DNA of 64,000 nt from Apostichopus japonicus. Its lineage: Eukaryota > Echinodermata > Holothuroidea > Aspidochirotida > Stichopodidae. The DNA is taken from positions 23,057,554-23,121,553 of the forward strand of contig NC_092562.1 of NCBI RefSeq assembly GCF_037975245.1. The letters are read 5' to 3'. The notes below the pieces were generated by a model. The model was not told the DNA's origin. It searched no databases and worked only from the letters and a program-made list of their open reading frames with translations. This document shows positions 36,092 to 48,950 of the stretch, one piece after another; within the stretch, counting starts at the first letter, position 1; the number at the start of each line of letters is the position of its first letter. The position numbers were made by a program, and so were the translations under genes.

Positions 36092-39000
36092 CAGTACTGA
36101 TTTCGCTTAACTCCCGTTGAAAAAAAATCAACGACCGATAACAAATGTTGAAAATCGATAAAAAAAAGTTGAAAATCGGTTAAAAACGAATTATTTCGTT
36201 GACAAGATTTAGACTAATGCGGGCACGGTTGTCAACGAAATTTCTACGAAAGTTATCGCGATCAAAAACCGCAAAGGCAATTCTAGACATATCAAGGTTG
36301 TGACTCTACCAGAAGTTGCCGAGGAATATTACAAAAGTTTGATTGTAGATAGAGAAGTTCTGTACAAGGTGTTTGAAAAATGATTTGGCTATGATAATAA
36401 AAACTAGTCTTGATCGATTTTGATAAGCAAATTCTACAACTCTAAAGTTATAGGCTAGTATTTAACTAAGATAAGTTTAAGTTAACTCACCAAGGAATGC
36501 AGCGTCAGAAAAACAAGAAATAAAAAAAATAAAATATCCACAATGAAACAGTCGTAGCCGGATATCAAAGAGATTTTTATATCCAATAAATTCCTTTGTT
36601 ACTGACGAACTACAGTACTGTTTACTACGAACCGCGCTCACTTTCAAACTTTTCTGAGAGCGCATTCTGTCCAAAAAATCGTTTTTTTATTGGATGTTAT
36701 TGTTATTTTCCCCCAAACCCAAAGTTGCCCGCAAATGCAGATGGACTGCCCTGGTAATTAAGGTCGCAGCCTGGGTCTGGGTCACCTACAGTATGCTGCT
36801 TACATGTGAATTCCCTACCCTGGATATCCCCAGCGACAAAACTTTTTTGAGAGGCTTAGTCCAATCAGAAACCTGGTTTTGTCAAATTCACGCCTACCAT
36901 CTGTTATTTAGCAGTGGCTTGCGGCCCACCGTTGGGAGAATCTGGGGAAAATGAATATATTATTTTCATTGCTTATTTGAGTATTGTATATTGGGGAGAG
37001 CTCATCAAACATTACTGGGGAGGGCTTTCAACTGGCCTGACGGCATATAAATTTAATTTAATGAGAAGGGGGTGTTTTTATGAGTCTCCCGGTCTGCGTC
37101 ACATGAGAAGTAAATGTTTTGTTTTTCGGTTTTATCATCGTTTTTCAAGTGGAACAGCTCATAAAATCATATATATATATTTGAATATCCTTCCTTAGTT
37201 TTACTAATCGGGAATGTTTGATAAGGCGTGCAATGCATCGTTCAAAAACGGTAACTTTAAAGTAGAATTGAAAAATGAACGACATAAAACAATATCTGTG
37301 AAGCGTGTGAAGCACAACTTTGAATATTCGTTGTGAAAGAAACAACGAACGATGCATATTGCGTACAGTAAATAAATTTTGCGGAACTGGTATAGCGAAA
37401 TTAAGTACTGCAGCTTACGTCAGAGAAGCTCATAAATGACACAGGTGGATAGAGCGCATCAAAATTCGGTTTAGAAAATCCCTACACAGCCGACAAAAGT
37501 CGATATTTCCTTCCGTTTTCCAGTTATAAGCGATTTTGTGTTTTTGCGATATGGTTTTTAGTATATTTTCATTCAATAAGGTCGTTTTTTTGTGTGTGTT
37601 TAAGTAAGGGTGTGACCTACTGTAACAGATATTTCGCTAACCGTTTCACCGTATCGCCTGCCGGTCGGTTAAACGCTGTTTCCCGATCGCGGCTTATCCG
37701 ACGCACCGTCACTCAACTTTTAATGAAAATAGGACATTATGAGTACAATAATTAAGGTTTTTTTTCCAGCAGGTAGCAATTCAGGCATCAAGACAACGAT
37801 CAATGTATGTTAATTACTAATTAGGCCCGTTAATATTGCGAACCTTTCGTGTAATAATTGCTGAAAAGAATAACACACATGATCAGTATTCGTGGTCTTC
37901 AGAAGTTCAGATCACTGAATTTATATAACTCGGTCTTCGGCAACATCGTAACTTTTGAAGAAAAAAACAATATATTTGTCTATCTATCACAAGATTTTAA
38001 ACAAAAACTCGCATAAATTAGCAAACTTACCAACCTTTCCTGCTTACTTATTAAAAGTCATGTTAAGAAAACAAATCACGCACGCACATGTTGTGCGATG
38101 GGTTGTAAAAATCAAGTTGAAACTGGTTTGAACAGCCTCCGATTTCATTTTCTTTCTCTTGTGTCACAGACATGATACAGTACCTTACATTTGATACAAA
38201 AGTTACTTCAACAACAGCTTCCCAAAATTTGTGTCGCAATCGCGCTGCGCAGTACCATAATTTGCATATAACATCAAAATTTACACTCGGCGTCCAGATG
38301 GCAGGAGATGTAACATCATGTTAAATGTGTTGTGTCGTTCCCATGGCGCAATGAACTTGGGCAAAGTTCAATGACCTACTTATGTTCTGTGACCAATGGC
38401 AGTGGGAATTGCTGCATTGATGAGATCCGTTAACTTGTCAAAACGTCAATTTTCTGAATTTTGTCATCTCATCGAGATGGTAGTTAGTGTGCAACTCGTC
38501 AATTTGCAGAAAATTGATGCATTGACGAGATCCGTTATCTCGTCAAAACGTCAATTTTCTGAATTTCGTCAACTTGTTGAGATGGTAGTTAGTGTGCAAC
38601 TCGTCAATTTGCAGAAAATTGATGCATTGATGAGATCCGTTATCTCGTCAAAACGTCAATTTTCTGAATTTTGTCATTTTGTCAAGATGGTAGTAAGTGT
38701 GCAACTCGTCAATTTGCAGAAAATTGATGCATTGATGAGATCCGTTATCTCGTCAAAACGACAATTTTCGGAATTTTTGTCATTTTGTCGAGATGGTAGT
38801 TAGTGTGCAACTCGTCAATTTGCAGAAAATTGATGCATTGACGAGATCCGTAATCTCGTCAAAACGTCAATTTTCTGAATTTTGTCATTTTGTCGAGATG
38901 GTGTGCAACTCGTCAATTTGCAGAAAATTGATGCATTGACGAGATCCGTTATCTCGTCAAAACGACAATTTTCTGATTTTTGTCATCTTGTCGAGATGGT

Positions 39001-40907
39001 AGTTAGTGTGCAACTCGTCAATTTGCAGAAAATTGATGCATTGACAAGATTCGTTATTTCGTCAAAACGACAATTTTCTGATTTTTGTCGAGATGGTAGT
39101 TAGTGTGCAACTCGTCAATTTGCAGAAAATTGATGCATTGATGAGATCCGTTAACTCGTCAAAACGTCAATTTTCTGAATTGTGTCAACTTGTCGAGATG
39201 GTAGTAAGTGTGCAACTCGTCAATTTGCAGAAAATTGATGCATTGACGAGATCCGTTATCTCGTCTAAACGTCAATTTTCAGGTTTTTGTCATTTTGTCG
39301 AGATGGTAGTAAGTGTGCAACTCGTCAATTTGCAGAAAATTGATGCATTGACGAGATCCGTTATCTTGTCAAAACGTAAATTCTCTGAATTTTGTCATTT
39401 TGTCGAGATGGTAGTAAGTGTGCAACTCGTCAATTTGCAGAAAATTGTTGCATTGACGAGATCTGTTATCTCGTCAATACGTCAATTTTCTGAATTTTGT
39501 CATTTTGTCGAGTTGGTAGTTAGTGTGCAACTCGTCAATTTGCAGACAATTGCTGCATTGAAGAGATCCGTTATCTCGTCAAAACGTCAATTTTCTAAAT
39601 TTTGTCACGTTACCATCTCGACAACTCGTCAATTTGCAGATAATTGTCGTTTTGTCAAGTTGGTAACTCGTCAATGCAATGTCCCTTCTACGCTTCTGTA
39701 GTTTTCCATGTGTTATATATAAAGAAGTTTTACTTAAGCGGAGCGAATTTTAGGGCGGCTCGTTGATTGTGAGGAAGCACTTATCTAAGCATCAATATTT
39801 GTGAAAAATATCGTAAGTTTTTCATATTCATTCATTTTCTTTTATGTTTGCCGCAATCCCGCCCGCAATGCATAGACAGCATAAAACCATGTGTGAAAAA
39901 ATGGCTGTACACGTGCGGACCTGAGAGAGCAAACTGGCCTTGTGTTGTTAATGTTATGACGGTACTTTCTAGAACGACTATTTGCGTCTTTTGGGGTCAA
40001 CATATTTTCACACGGGATTTCACCATGCCATTGATCGATGTACACGGGTGATATATGTCGCAAATACAAACTGAGAAAACGAATTGACGACACTATCATG
40101 AGCTTATGACTATTGGCCTACTACTTTAGTTATATTGAACACATTATTCATGCCTACAACATCGTTTTTCTGTTTTTTATAGATAGTTTGCAGTACATTA
40201 CTCAGTTCTTCACATATTTTTAAATAATTTTCATGTTTAAAGAGGAAACAAAATAGAAAAAATAAAAAGAGAAAATGCCTTTTTGAAAAATGGAAGCATC
40301 CTTGCAGAATGGGCGGGGCATCTTTATTTTGCTTGAAGTAACATGTTTTCGCTCGGAAACAAGTTTCATACTACAACTCTCATAAAAAACCAAATTTACA
40401 TCTCTTAAAAATAACTATTTTTCATAATCTGCAAGTAAACCAAGTTTATATGTCCATTAATTGTTATTTAAATGGTTAAACAGAACTTCAACTTATTTGG
40501 AAGGGTGCCTCGTGGTACATAGCTTGTACTGCAGCCTGGCCAAGTTAAGACTTATGTCACTGTGTTTGGGGTTCACAGTCAGAAAACGTCCCGGGGGCCG
40601 TCAGTTTAACTACTTGTTTCTTTGAATTTTACTACTCATGCAAGCCTGAGAATGCTCTTATAAAAATTCCCTCTTTCAAACGACTGTACCAAAGTCTAAC
40701 TGATATTAATAAACGAAGTTACGCGTTTTCCCACGTTTCGCGTAACCACATATATGACCTTTTATTTCGTTTAAAAAAAGAATTTCAACGCATCGTTGAA
40801 AATTCCACGAAGGAAAGGACTGAGATAACCAATCGTTAAAAAACGAAGAACTTGGGTTATATCTCTTTAAACAAATTTTAACGGGAGTTAAAGCGAAATC
40901 AGTACTG
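36092..40907. mobile_element. TIR element, left arm of 9 kb palindrome
   Basis: Starts CAGTACTGATTTCGCTTAAC at 36092 and ends with the inverse GCGAAATCAGTACTG at 40907; TA on both sides. The outermost sequence continues into CAACGGGAGTT and TTATCGAT-type motifs. Almost the whole 4.8 kb reappears in inverse orientation at 41110-45114. The main extra content is a minisatellite (38396-39680). No transposase frame is visible, so it is non-autonomous or decayed. Location: intron between exons 6 and 7 of the receptor. Confidence 0.8.
38396..39680. repeat. 105-base minisatellite, about 11 units
   Basis: Units contain GTGCAACTCGTCAATTTGCA, AGAAAATTGATGCATTGACG and ATCTCGTCAAAACGTCAATT, repeated every 105 bases (for example 38488, 38593, 38698, 38803), with a few shorter units near 38900 and 39100. 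Since 105 is divisible by three, long open frames (MVVSVQLVNLQKID...) run through it; these are a by-product, not a gene. The right arm of the palindrome (about 42360) lacks the array. Confidence 0.9.
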
Positions 40908-41109
40908 TACTCATAACTATGTGTATATTTATATATATATGGTATACAGTATGTGATAACCGTACAGCATGTTGTAACTTGAGTGTCACGTCTCTGTGCC
41001 GATCATCAGATAACTGGTCGCAAACGATCATGTAACCTTATTTCTTTCAAGCACTACTGGGTGATCTGTTATCATGGGGACACCATTTTTTTTTGTTTAT
41101 TCTGTTCTA

Positions 41110-44100
41110 CAGTACTGATTTCGCTTAATTCCCATTAAAATTCGTTAAAAGGAAAACAACAGAATTTCGACGTTTTTTCATCGAAATTCCCCGATTTTTA
41201 TCGAAATTCCCCGAATTTTAACGATTGGTTATTTCAGTCATTTCCTTCGTGGAATTTTCAACGATACGTTGAAATTCTTTTTTAAACGAAATAGAAGGTC
41301 AATGTGAGGTTACGCGAAACGTCGGAAAACGAGCAATTTCGTTTATTAGTATTGATTAGACTTTGGAACAGTCGTTTGAAGGCAGGAATTTTCTCAAGAG
41401 CATTCCTGTACTTGCATGAGTAGTGACACTCAAAGAAACATGTAGTGAAACTGACGGGGGACGTTTTCTAACTGAGAACCCCAAACACAGTGACATAAGT
41501 CTTAACTTCGCCAGGCCGTAAGAGAGATTGCAGTCAAAGCTATGTACCACGAGGCACCCTCCCAGATAAATTAGAGTGCTGTTTAACCATTTAAATAACA
41601 ATGAATGGACATATAAACTTGGTTTACTTGCAGATTACGAAAAATAGTTATTTTTTAGAGATGTAAATTTTTTTTTTTTTTATTAGAGTTGGAGTATGAA
41701 ACTTTGTTTCTGAGTGAAAATATGTAACTTGAAGCAAAATAAAGATGCCCCGCCCATTCTGCGAGGACGCTTCCATTTTTCAAAAGGCGTTTTCTCTTTT
41801 TATTTTTTCTAGTTTGTTTACTTTTAAACATGAAAATTATTTTAAAATATGTAAAAAACTTAGTAATGTACTGCAAACTATCTATAAAAACAGAAAAACA
41901 ATGTTTTAGGCATGAATAATGTGTTTAATATAACTAAAGTAGTAGGCCAATAGTCATGAGCTCATGATAGTGTCGTCAATTCGTTTTCTCAGTTTATATT
42001 TGCGACATATCACCCGTGTACATCGATCAATGGCATGGTGAAATCCTGTGTGAAAATATGTTGACCCCAAAAGACGCAAATGGTCGTTCTAGAAAGTACC
42101 GTCATAACATTAACAACACGAGCCCAGTTTGCTCTCTCAGGTCCGCACGTGTACAGCCATTTTTTCACACATGATATTATGCTGTGCATGCATTGCGGGC
42201 GCGATTGCGGCAAACATAAAAGAAAACGAATGAAAATGAAAAACTTACGATATTTTTCACAAATATTGATGCTTAGATAAGTGCTTCCTCACAATCAACG
42301 AGCCGCCCTAAAATTCGCTCCGCTTACGGAAAAACTTCTATATATATAACAAATGGAAAAACCCGAGTTTTTACACACATAATTCCCACTGACATTGGTC
42401 ACAGAACATAAGTAGGTCATTGACATTCGAACTTGGCAACTTGCCCAAGTTCATCGCACCATGAGAACGACACAACACATTGAACATGATGTTATATTCT
42501 CCCGCCATCTGGACGCCGAGTGTAATATGCAAATTATAAATGGTACTGCGCAGCGTGGTTAAATCTTAACCTATTGCGACACAAATTTTGGGAAGCTGTT
42601 GTTTGAAGTAACTTTTGTATCAAATGTAAGGTACTGTATCATGTATGTGACACAAGAGAAAGAAAATGAAATCGGAGGCTGCTCGAACCAATTTCAGCTT
42701 GATTTTTACAACCCATTGCACAACACGTGCGTGCGTAATTTGTTTTCTTAACATGACTTTTAATGAGTAAGTAGGAAAGGTGTTTAAGTTTGCTAATTTA
42801 TGCGAGTTTTTGTTTAAAATCTTGTGATTGATAGACAAATATATTGTTTTTTTTTCTTCAAAAGTTACGACCTTGCCGAAGGCCGAGATATATAAATTCA
42901 GTGATCTGAACTTCTGAAGACCACGAATACTGATCATGTGTGTTAGACAATTATTATTACACGAAAGGTTCGCAATATTATTGGGCCTAATTAGTAATTA
43001 ACATACATTGATCGTTGTCTTGCTGCCTGAATTGCTACCTGCTGGAAAAGAAAACCTTAATTATTGTACTCATAACGTCCTATTTTCATTAAAAGTCCAG
43101 TAACGGTGCGTCGAAAAAGCCGCAATCGGGAAACGGCGTTTAAACGTTTAACCGACCGGCAGGCGATACGGTGAAATGGTTAGCGAAATATCTGATAGGT
43201 CACACCCTTATTTAAACACACACAACAAAACGCCCTTATTCAATGAAAATATACTGAAAACCATATCGCAAAAACACAAAACCGCTTATAACTCGAAAAC
43301 GGAAGGAGACATCGACTTTTGTCGGCTGTATAGGGATTTCCTGAACCGAATTTTGATGCGCTCTATCCACCTGTGTCATTTATGAGCTTCTCTGACGTAA
43401 GCTGCAGTACGTAATTTCTCTATACCAGTTCCGCGAAACTTATTTACGCAGTAAACATCGTTCATTATGTTTTCTTTCACAACGAATATTCAAAGTTGTG
43501 CTCCACACGCTTCACAGATATTGTTTTATGTCGTTCATTTTCAATTCTACTTTAAAATTACATTTTCGAACGATGCATTGCATGCCTTATCAAGCATTCC
43601 TGATTAGTAAAACTAAGGAAGGATATTCAAATATATATTATTTTCATTTGACATGATTTTATGAGTTGTTCCACTTGAAAAACGATGATAAAACCGAAAA
43701 ACAAAACATTTACTTCTCATGTGACGCATACCGGGAGACTCATAAAAACTCCCCCTACTCATTAAAATAAACTTATACATGCCGTCAGGCCAGTTGAAAG
43801 CCGTCAGGCCAGTTGAAAGCCCTCCCCAGTAATGTTTGATCAGCTCTTCCCAATATACAATACTCAAATAAGCAATGAAAATATATTCATTTTCCACAGA
43901 AATCTACCCAACGTGGGCCCCAAGTCACTGCTTTATTTTCTTAGTAGTCATGGAAACAATTGTTTGCAACTCTCTTGCTGGCCAGGTGTTTTCAAGTTTT
44001 ATTAATAGCACGACTTTTGATTGGTTCATTCAAGATAAACTTTCTATCCCTGCTGGATTGTTCTACTTATATATATATATGTATGAATATTTGGTTTTCA

Positions 44101-45114
44101 ATTAACTAAGTAACAGATAACATCCATTCCATTACGAACAGTAGGGGTAAAATAATGTTTGCTTCTAGAGGCAGCCAGCCATGAAGGTTCTGCAGTGCTA
44201 AACCCCCCACGAAGATAAATACTATGCTAATTAACATAAGGTAGGCGTGAATTTGACAAAGCCAAGTTTATGATTGGACTACTGTAAGCCTTCCAAAAAG
44301 TTTGGTGGTGGGGATATCCAGGGTAGGGAATGCACATGTAAGCAGCATACTATAGGTGGCCCAGACCCAGGCTGCGACCTTACCAGGGCAGTCCATCTGC
44401 TTTCGCGGGCAACTTACAGTAACGGGTTAGGGGGAAAATAACAGTTTTTTTTTTTTGCGTGCATTGAAGTCGGGGAGATTTTTTGGACGGAATGCGCTCT
44501 CAGAAAAGTTTGAAAGTGAGTGCGGTTCTGTAGTAAACGGTACTGTAGTGCGTCAAGAAACACAGGAATTTATTGGAAATAAAGATCTCTTTGATATCAA
44601 GCTACGACTGTTTCATTGTTGATATTTTTTTCTTGTTTTTTCTGACACTGCGTTCCTTGGTGACTTAACTTAAACTTATCCTAGTTTAATACTAGCCTAT
44701 AACTTAAGAGTCATAGAATGTGCTTGTTACGATCGACCAAGACTAGTTTTTATTATCCTAGCCAAATCATTTTTCAAACACCTAATACAGAACTTACTCC
44801 GTCTTATATACAATCAAACTTTTGCAACGTTTGTAATATTCCTCGGCAACTTCTGGTAGAGTCTGAAAACGGCTGTAGTTACACTAAGGATTCAACGCAA
44901 GTCACAACCTTGATATGTCTAGAATTGCCTTTGCGGTTTTTGATCGCGATAACTTTCGTGGAAATTTCGTTGAAACTTCGTTGACAACCGTGCCCGCAGT
45001 AGTCTAAATCTTGTCAACGAAATTAACCGATTTTCAACTATTTTTTATCGATTTTTAACTTTTGTTATCGATCGTTGATTTTTTTTCAACGGGAGTTAGG
45101 CGAAATCAGTACTG
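41110..45114. mobile_element. TIR element, right arm of 9 kb palindrome
   Basis: Inverted copy of 36092-40907. Starts CAGTACTGATTTCGCTTAAT at 41110, ends GCGAAATCAGTACTG at 45114, TA on both sides. Matching points include 42900-42940 with 37880-37920, 43620-43880 with 36940-37200, and 44900-44960 with 36240-36300. A spacer of 202 bases (40908-41109) separates the copies. Its right end is about 55 bases from exon 6. Confidence 0.8.
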
Positions 45115-45170
45115 TATGTACGTAAGCTTCCCAGTCGTGCTTTCATTGCTTGATGAATGAAGAAACCTAC

Positions 45171-45326
45171 CTGTTCTGCAATCGAGGCCTCTGAATCCAG
45201 AGGCACATCTAACGCCAAATGGATCTGGTAAACAAAACATGTCATCTCTGCAGGCGGAAGCAAACTCTCCACCTTCGAAACATTGGAACTCACAGTTGAA
45301 TCCAAATCTACCCAATGGATCACAGG
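45171..45326 (-). CDS. Exon 6: EGF-like domain 2 (Tie hallmark)
   Basis: A phase 1-1 exon of 156 bases between TTTCCAG and GTAGGT. It encodes a cysteine-rich module starting with CDPLGRFGFNCEFQC and containing MFCLPDPFGVRCASGF, which parallels the FCLPDPYG segment of the second EGF repeat of Tie2. The intron that follows is invaded only about 55 bases beyond the donor by the right end of a 4 kb TIR element (41110-45114), leaving a very short stretch of native intron on this side. Confidence 0.9.
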
Positions 45327-46480
45327 CTGGAAATGAAATATATACATTAAATGATACGCAGAAAACAGAATTTAGTAAGGGAACTTTTATGTACTCTCAT
45401 TACCACTTCCATATTTTTCAAGCTTTACGTAGCATGACAATATTCTGACATTGCTTTTTTTTACTCTGACTTAAATGAAATAGCAAAGTTGTAATGCACA
45501 GTATCCCTGATGCTAACTATATACCATCATGACTAAATCATCATCTGTAATTGTAAGTTTCTAATTAGTCCTTGTACAGAAAGGGGACTAAATAGTTCTT
45601 TTTTTTCTTTGCGATAATCAGCCATCTCACGGAATGATGTTTACTTGGTGAGTACCAGCAGGTCAGTTGTGCATCTCTTCATGTGAATGTGAGTCTATTG
45701 CACTGTCGACTATCGCCTCACCTCTTATAGAATCATATGGAACTTAAATAATAGGCTTTCTATGCCTCCTAAGCGAATTTGACAACCAATGCTTCTCAAA
45801 AATGTATCAATTTGATGTAAAGATGCATTTAAAAGTAAGATAGTTGTTGCTGTTTTTACATCGTATCATGCAAGAAAAACCCAACAAAACATTATTCTGA
45901 GCATTGTGACTCATTATACTGAAAACTTATTAATTTCCAAAAAAGTAAAAAGTTCCAGTGATATATTTGCAGCAGTTTTCAAAGGGCTTTTACATTTGGA
46001 CCACTTTGGTTACAGAACATATTTTTCATGTGACTACCCTTTGTGTGTAAATGAAAATTGGTTTCCGCAGCAATTCCTTGGTGAAATGACTAATGTAACA
46101 GCTGTTCTAAATTCCATCCATGGCGCAGAAAGTCTGTCCTTCATATAAAACTTCAGTCCCCTCGGAACATTTCAAAATGCTTGCCACCACTTAATATTTG
46201 TTAATGTAAATTGTATAAGTTAAGGTTTTAATTTGTTAATAATTTGAAGAATCTCACATACTGTATAGCAAAGCAATTTCTCCATCTGAAAACATGTCTT
46301 AAATTTGAACCTGACTTATAATTTTTCTCAAATCTTTTGAAAATATTTTTGGCACTAGATTTATAGTGTATATAATTTATAAGTAAAAATGTAAATATAA
46401 AGTAAGAACTCAATCAACCTATCTTATATATTATATATCATTTGATGCACATTCTGTCCCTCACACACAAATGGTTTAAT

Positions 46481-46560
46481 TTTTGACTTAAATCACAATT
46501 TTGACTTAAATCACAACTTTGACTTAAATCACAGGTTTTGTCTAAAATAACACAAGTTTT
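46481..46560. repeat. Short tandem repeat
   Basis: Three to four units of TTTGACTTAAATCACAA (about 19-20 bases) in the intron between exons 5 and 6. Confidence 0.7.
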
Positions 46561-46917
46561 GTAAGATTCTTTTTATAATTTATTAACTTCTAGTAGTTAT
46601 GAACCAAAAGTGAATATTTCTAATTGAATTTACATCTAAGTTTTGGTTGAGTAGTATTGTCTCTTAATGTACACATGACTCTCCGAAAAAGTTGTAAACA
46701 CATCAGATAAGAATTTTCTGGTTTACTGGGAAACTGTTGCTCTTGTATCTCTACCTTTGGCCAAACAGCCAACAAACAGACACAATCCATAAATTAGGTT
46801 TTTATGTGTATTTCTTTTCACTAAAACTATTTAAAGTTTTTGTTAAAGGTTTGATAGTTATACACTGCATTTGTTGATGGGCTGTAGAATTCTCCAGACA
46901 CACAAAAGTACTCTTAC

Positions 46918-47052
46918 CTGAGAGACAGTTTGGACCTTTAAATCCAACAGGGCAGATGCACTCTCCAGTTGTGTCATCACAGACACCTCCATTGTAACAA
47001 TTGTCACAGATGCCGATGCAATCTGGAGGACCCCAGTGATCTGCAGGGCAAG
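46918..47052 (-). CDS. Exon 5: EGF-like domain 1 (Tie hallmark)
   Basis: A phase 1-1 exon of 135 bases flanked by CCCTTTAG and GTAAGAG. The peptide begins ACPADHWGPPDC and contains NGGVCDDTTGECICPVGF, with the six-cysteine spacing of an EGF module. WGP near the start, NGGVC and TGECICP match the first EGF repeat of vertebrate Tie2 closely. This is the best single piece of evidence that the gene belongs to the Tie family and not to a generic Ig/EGF protein. Confidence 0.92.
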
Positions 47053-48005
47053 CTAAAGGGAGAGAACACCACACTAGAATAACATGGATTACAAGCCTAC
47101 ATAGGTAAGGAAAATTTAAGGAGGGCATTCAGTACAGGTACGAATAGAAGGAAATCACCACTTTATCTTATAAATACATACTGTAAGGTGGGTGGCATTG
47201 CTGAGTAATGTTTGGATAATACCTAATGACAAATGCTATTCCCTCAGTGCTTTTCTATGATGAAAAAGGGATGAGAATGCAATCTTACTCATAAATGTCT
47301 CAAATAACTGACTCAAGTCAACGGGAAGACTCATTATTCAGTGAATTTAGGACTCTGCTCTACTCTACTAGAATTGAGTCAAGTGAAAACATAATATTCG
47401 ACAAGAAATGTGAAGGGTTCAATTTAGATTGATTCAACTCGACTCTTCTGACGAAGGAATTGGCACATTATAGTAGGTAACACAACACACAGGAAACTAA
47501 TAAGAAGGGTGAATACTATTAATTATTGCCTACAAATATCATTATGACTTTATTGAACTGACAATTAGAGACCTCATTTAATATCATGTGATTAATTTGA
47601 GATGTCACTGATATATGTAGATAATTTGTTCAAGCATAAATCAAGATCAAAAGCTCCCTGGATTTAAGTCTTATTCACATTATGTCACAATTGTTACATG
47701 TCTTACTGATACATGTCAAATGTGGAGTTTATATCCAAGGATAAATATCAAACTTCACACATTCATAGTATAGTACTTAAGGCAAAGGTAAAGCATCATA
47801 CTGACAGTTCCTCATTTGAATTTCACTTTTCATTGAAAAACTTTACTGTTAAACAGTTGTTCTCAGAAAAGTTAGTACAAGCCACATGATGATCAATGAT
47901 ACTCATATAATTAATCTCTTGAACTGAAACTTTGGAAATGCTTATATTGCAAAAACTTCTTAAATGATTAGGATACATTTTTGATTGATAGAAAATGTTT
48001 GTTAC

Positions 48006-48255
48006 CTCGAACAATGATCCGCTGAAGTCCTTGTACAGCGTTGTTACGTTGAGTATTATGATAACACTCATAAATTCCAGCATCTGATAAACTAATTCTT
48101 CCTCCATTTTGAGGTACATTCAGAGTAAGAGAACCATGGTTAAAGGAAGCACCCCCATCTTTTCTCCAATACACTTCGTTGTGCCTACTATTCACCTCAT
48201 CCATACTTAAAACTATTCCTTCATCAGCATTATTAACAGTCCTTGTATAAGTAAC
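48006..48255 (-). CDS. Exon 4: second Ig-like domain
   Basis: Phase 0 to phase 1, 250 bases. Ig features are the VYWRKDG strand and the LSDAGIYECYH motif (Asp-x-Gly-x-Tyr-x-Cys) near the end, finishing in LQRIIVR like the IVRR that precedes the EGF block of vertebrate Tie2. The first Ig cysteine is not obvious: the usual position lies in a stretch reading EGIVLSM, as in the Tie2 second Ig domain where the disulphide is also atypical. It is followed by GTAACA. The acceptor is GACAG at 48256-48260. Confidence 0.85.
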
Positions 48256-48822
48256 CTGTCATTTGGAATTATATTTGCTGTTGGAAAATATTTTAGGAAA
48301 TTATAAAATGCTTTATCAAGCTTACATGAATTTGTGTCATATATAAAAAAAATAAATAAACAACCATTTCACCCAACCCCTTCAACCACATACTACTCTT
48401 TAGGTTTTCACTTCTTTTCAATTCTTCCTACAGGGTACATGGGTATGACACTTTCATCATTTGTTCCCAATTTTGGTATACATTCATAGCCACCAAATAG
48501 AATACCTTTTTACTCGACTTTAATGAAGGACAAATAAACACTAGTTGTTTTGAAATCAAGACCTAGTTTTTGAGATAATGTTTTTCTGATGGAAGTATTA
48601 GAAAGTACTGGTAAAATTAGCTGAGACGAAAGTGACAAAATGTTTCAATTCTAATAGTTTCAACAGCAAATATTTTATTATCATGTAAATTCTATTAACA
48701 CCGCCCTTGTAATTCATACTAGTTATTTGCGAATTGCCAGTTAATCTAAGTAACTGGTAGACTCACAGAGTCACTGTGATCAACACAAATGTTAACTTCC
48801 GAGAATTTACCTAGATGTATAC

Positions 48823-48950
48823 AGGTTGTTTTGGAAAGAAGATATGGATGCCTTGAAATTCATGCAATTGATCAGCTAGAAAGTGCCAGTGGATTTTGCT
48901 GTTGGCAGTAGAAAAACTGACCCTTGCATTATTCTGCCAGTATATAATCA
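48823..48950 (-). CDS. Exon 3: first part of second Ig-like region
   Basis: A short exon found by phase: TTCAACAG at 48951 onwards, two bases completing the codon left open by exon 2, then 42 codons beginning IIYWQNNARVSF and ending FFPKQP, followed by GTATAC. It joins in phase 0 to exon 4, whose only usable acceptor is also phase 0. An in-frame stop lies a few codons past the donor, so splicing is required. The peptide resembles the linker and early strands of the second Ig domain of Tie receptors, though it is weakly conserved on its own. Confidence 0.7.

Noticed and set aside
38396-39680. CRISPR-like array
   Set aside because: Whole units are repeated with no unique spacers, unit length is 105 bases, and the genome is an animal's.
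38396-39701. Long plus-strand open frames of repeated VQLVNLQKID-type peptide, as a repetitive protein gene
   Set aside because: The frames follow the 105-base period of a minisatellite, have no start/stop or splice context, and break wherever unit length changes.
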